A stretch of DNA of 64,000 nucleotides from Bacillota bacterium (lineage in GTDB: Bacteria > Bacillota > Clostridia > Lachnospirales > Lachnospiraceae), in the NCBI GenBank assembly GCA_023439125.1, contig JAEXOU010000005.1:496001-560000 (forward strand), written 5' to 3'. Shown here piece by piece: positions 62,019-64,000 of the stretch (positions are counted from its first letter, which is position 1; each line of letters begins with the position of its first letter). Under the pieces are notes generated by a model, which searched no databases, was not told where the DNA came from, and saw nothing but the letters and a program-made list of their open reading frames with translations. Made by a program: the position numbers and the translations under genes.

Positions 62019-63308
62019 CTATTTCAAACAGAAAATAGCATAATAAGGAATGTTCTTCACATGATTTGTAAATTCAAAATTTTTGGAAGAAACTCGAATT
62101 GAATATGGTATCTCATGTGTTGATCTAAAAATACCAATGCTCTTTCCTCTGGAATTCTCATTGATTTTTGTTTCAATTGGAACAATTCCATCACTTGTTT
62201 TTATTAAGAAATCTATCTTAGCCAAGGAATTCGACTCCCAGAAGTTTGGTGTATACCCTCTTGCAGTTAAGCTTTGCATCATATAATTCTCAATAATCGT
62301 CTTTTGACGCAAGTTCTCTTCAACCAAAAGGAACTCTTCCTTCATTCCAACCAACGTATTTAGAATACCTACGTCTGGAAGAAACAACTTAAATTGTAGG
62401 GTATCATTGTCGGCTTCATCTTCTGCCTTGTCATATGTATTTTTCGTACATTTATAAAGATAGGAATTGTCTACAAGGTAAGCAATTGCATCTTTATAGA
62501 GTGCATAGGTAGCACCCTTTCGAATAAAACGATATTGGAACTTCTTGTTTTCTTTCATTAGTTGTGTCGTCATAACATCAAATACTTGAGATATCTTTAA
62601 CGCATCGCTTTCATTCAATTGCTTCATCGCACGTTCAATCAGATTTCGATAAATATTCAGATGAACTTCACTAATGTTTTGATTTCCTTCCATTGTTATG
62701 AAATCATTCACTGCAGCAGGCATTCCACCGACTTGAAGATAATCTTCGAAGGAGTTCAGCAACTCTTTGTGTACAATCTCAGGAACTTTACGACTCGTTT
62801 GATAATGTCCTTTAATTACTTCGGTATACCATTCATTACCTTCTGCTATGAGATATTCATCAAACTCCATTGGGTACATTCTAAGCTCTGTAAATAAATC
62901 TTCTTCATGCTCTACTGCTTCACTCGTTATCACGATAATTGGAACGTTACTGCCAGCACGAACCAAATCCCGTAGCATAATGACAGCCTCTGGACAACTA
63001 CCAATCTCATCAAAGATGAATAATAGGTTGCCAATATATTCGTTCGGAATATGAAAATGCAAACATAAAAGCTCTATAATATTGAAATCATGTTCAACCG
63101 ATATGCATTCTTTTTGTACAAGGGAGCGTATTGCTGCATTCGTTTCAAAATTCACATATAAATTACCCTCATAAAATGACTTGGCAAAATCAAGGGCCAA
63201 AAAGGTTTTACCTACGCCCTTGATTCCAGAGATCCATATTGGCTGATGATTCTCACTATCTTTCCACTCAATTAACTGGTTGATTGCATTTCGTTTCAAT
63301 TTAAGCAC
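62019..63308 (-). CDS. AAA-type ATPase with DUF4143 domain
   Basis: A 429-residue protein. Residues ~1-150 are an AAA_14-type ATPase with P-loop GIKGVGKTFLALDF and Walker B LLFIFDEIGS, then an arginine-sensor-like VIVITSEA. The C-terminal ~200 residues, DUF4143-like, contain YLQVGGMPAAVNDFI and a nuclease-like WESNSLAKIDFLI...VPIETK core (D...ExK). Such proteins are very common in gut anaerobes; a role in nucleic-acid handling or defence has been suggested but is unproven. Its start overlaps the rluD gene end by 13 nt. Confidence 0.88.
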   Translation of the reverse strand: MLKLKRNAINQLIEWKDSENHQPIWISGIKGVGKTFLALDFAKSFYEGNLYVNFETNAAIRSLVQKECISVEHDFNIIELLCLHFHIPNEYIGNLLFIFDEIGSCPEAVIMLRDLVRAGSNVPIIVITSEAVEHEEDLFTELRMYPMEFDEYLIAEGNEWYTEVIKGHYQTSRKVPEIVHKELLNSFEDYLQVGGMPAAVNDFITMEGNQNISEVHLNIYRNLIERAMKQLNESDALKISQVFDVMTTQLMKENKKFQYRFIRKGATYALYKDAIAYLVDNSYLYKCTKNTYDKAEDEADNDTLQFKLFLPDVGILNTLVGMKEEFLLVEENLRQKTIIENYMMQSLTARGYTPNFWESNSLAKIDFLIKTSDGIVPIETKINENSRGKSIGIFRSTHEIPYSIRVSSKNFEFTNHVKNIPYYAIFCLK

Positions 63309-64000
63309 CTCAATTTATTCATAAGAGTTGTAAAGTATTCCGGCAATGGAGCCTCAAATTCAACATATTCCTTTGTTGTTGGATGAATAAAGCCAAGTAC
63401 TCTTGCATGAAGGGCTTGACCTTCTAACTTAAAATTATCCTTTGTATAACCATACACATCATCACCAAGTAAAGGATGATGTATACTAGCCATATGAACG
63501 CGAATCTGATGAGTCCGGCCTGTTTCAAGTGAGCACTCAATGTGTGCATATTTTGTACCAAAGTTTTCAAGAACTTTGTAATGTGTAACTGCACGCTTTC
63601 CATTCTTATGGTTAATTGACATTTTCTTTCGGTCGATTGGATGACGACCAAGTGGAGCATCGATTGTACCTTCAAACTCTTTAAATGCTTGATAACAGAT
63701 TGCATTATATTTTCTAGTAATCGAATGCACCTTTAACTGATCTGCAATGCATTGATGTGCATTGTCATTTTTACAAATAACTAAAACACCAGTAGTGTTC
63801 ATATCAATACGATGAACGATGCCAGGTCGTAGAACACCATTAATACCCGATAAACGATCCTTACAATGATAAAGTAAACCATTTACCAAAGTACCAGAAT
63901 AATGCCCTGCAGCAGGATGTACAACCATTCCTTTGCCTTTATTGACAATTATAATATCATCGTCTTCATACATAATATCAAGTGGAATATCTTCCGCTTC
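63296..64000 (-). CDS. rluD: RluD-type pseudouridine synthase (5' end outside window)
   Basis: The last 235 codons of a ribosomal large-subunit pseudouridine synthase; the frame runs off the right edge (DIPLDIMYEDDDIIIVNK is the usual segment after the S4 domain). The catalytic Asp lies in HRIDMNTTGVLVI, with GMVVHPAAG before it and ETGRTHQIRVH after it; the end HPLLGDDVYGY is typical. RluD-type enzymes modify helix 69 of 23S rRNA. The gene end overlaps the AAA ATPase start, so the two are co-expressed. Confidence 0.93.
   Translation of the reverse strand, partial: EAEDIPLDIMYEDDDIIIVNKGKGMVVHPAAGHYSGTLVNGLLYHCKDRLSGINGVLRPGIVHRIDMNTTGVLVICKNDNAHQCIADQLKVHSITRKYNAICYQAFKEFEGTIDAPLGRHPIDRKKMSINHKNGKRAVTHYKVLENFGTKYAHIECSLETGRTHQIRVHMASIHHPLLGDDVYGYTKDNFKLEGQALHARVLGFIHPTTKEYVEFEAPLPEYFTTLMNKLRCLN

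Noticed and set aside
1..64000. CRISPR array, rRNA, tRNA or prophage
   Set aside because: No spaced identical short repeats, no recognisable rRNA or tRNA sequence, and no phage structural genes were seen.

Overview
The window looks like chromosomal DNA of a low-GC Firmicute, most likely a Lachnospiraceae (Clostridium cluster XIVa) bacterium related to plant-fibre degraders such as Lachnoclostridium. The reasons are AT-rich sequence, strong AGGAGG-type ribosome binding sites, a DUF1540 protein, an RsgA GTPase, a Na/Pi cotransporter next to pyruvate kinase, a GH5 glycoside hydrolase and clostridial-type surface proteins. The genus is inferred; no rRNA or tRNA gene was seen to fix it.

Left part (1-11.4 kb), mostly core genes: the 5' part of a DbpA-like RNA helicase, a DUF1540 protein, an Fpg/Nei-family DNA glycosylase, an FMN-binding lipoprotein, rsgA behind an apparent attenuator, a TIM-barrel isomerase-like protein, a Na/Pi cotransporter with pyruvate kinase, a short KdpDE-type two-component pair and a small lipoprotein. 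A 1.2 kb gene-free stretch follows.

Middle part (12.6-35 kb), accessory: nearly all genes lie on the minus strand. Many encode exported or membrane-anchored repeat proteins: BspA-like leucine-rich repeats, an RCC1-like propeller, a GLUG protein, an ankyrin lipoprotein, two thermolysin-propeptide-like proteins and a fibronectin-III protein. Among them are two copies of a YezG-type immunity gene without a toxin, several gene remnants, a GC-rich foreign-looking gene, three near-identical consensus promoters, and two copies of a conserved ~170 nt leader RNA with a terminator-like hairpin. That leader, which controls two unrelated secreted-protein loci, is the best candidate here for an undescribed regulatory element. 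Three genes in this part have an excellent ribosome binding site but only ATT or ATA where the start codon should be.

Right part (35-64 kb): many small single-gene units. They include an unusual number of GNAT acetyltransferases (eleven in the window), flavin reductase, DegV, a TetR operon with a perfect operator palindrome, nitroreductase-like protein, a secreted DUF4832-type protein with a proline-rich linker, GH5 hydrolase, two serine beta-lactamase-like hydrolases, polysaccharide deacetylase, arsenate reductase, a cyclase, two metallophosphoesterases, a serine recombinase, a BlaI-type repressor with its operator, an OGG-type glycosylase, an ABC-class ATPase, an AAA/DUF4143 ATPase and the 3' part of rluD.

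Two families of intergenic fold-back repeats are scattered through the window. One is MITE-like, with three copies, one of which is an internally deleted form. The other has two copies. Neither encodes a transposase. Overall the window is a core genome interspersed with accessory surface-protein and stress/detoxification genes, with clear signs of recent insertion, duplication and decay.
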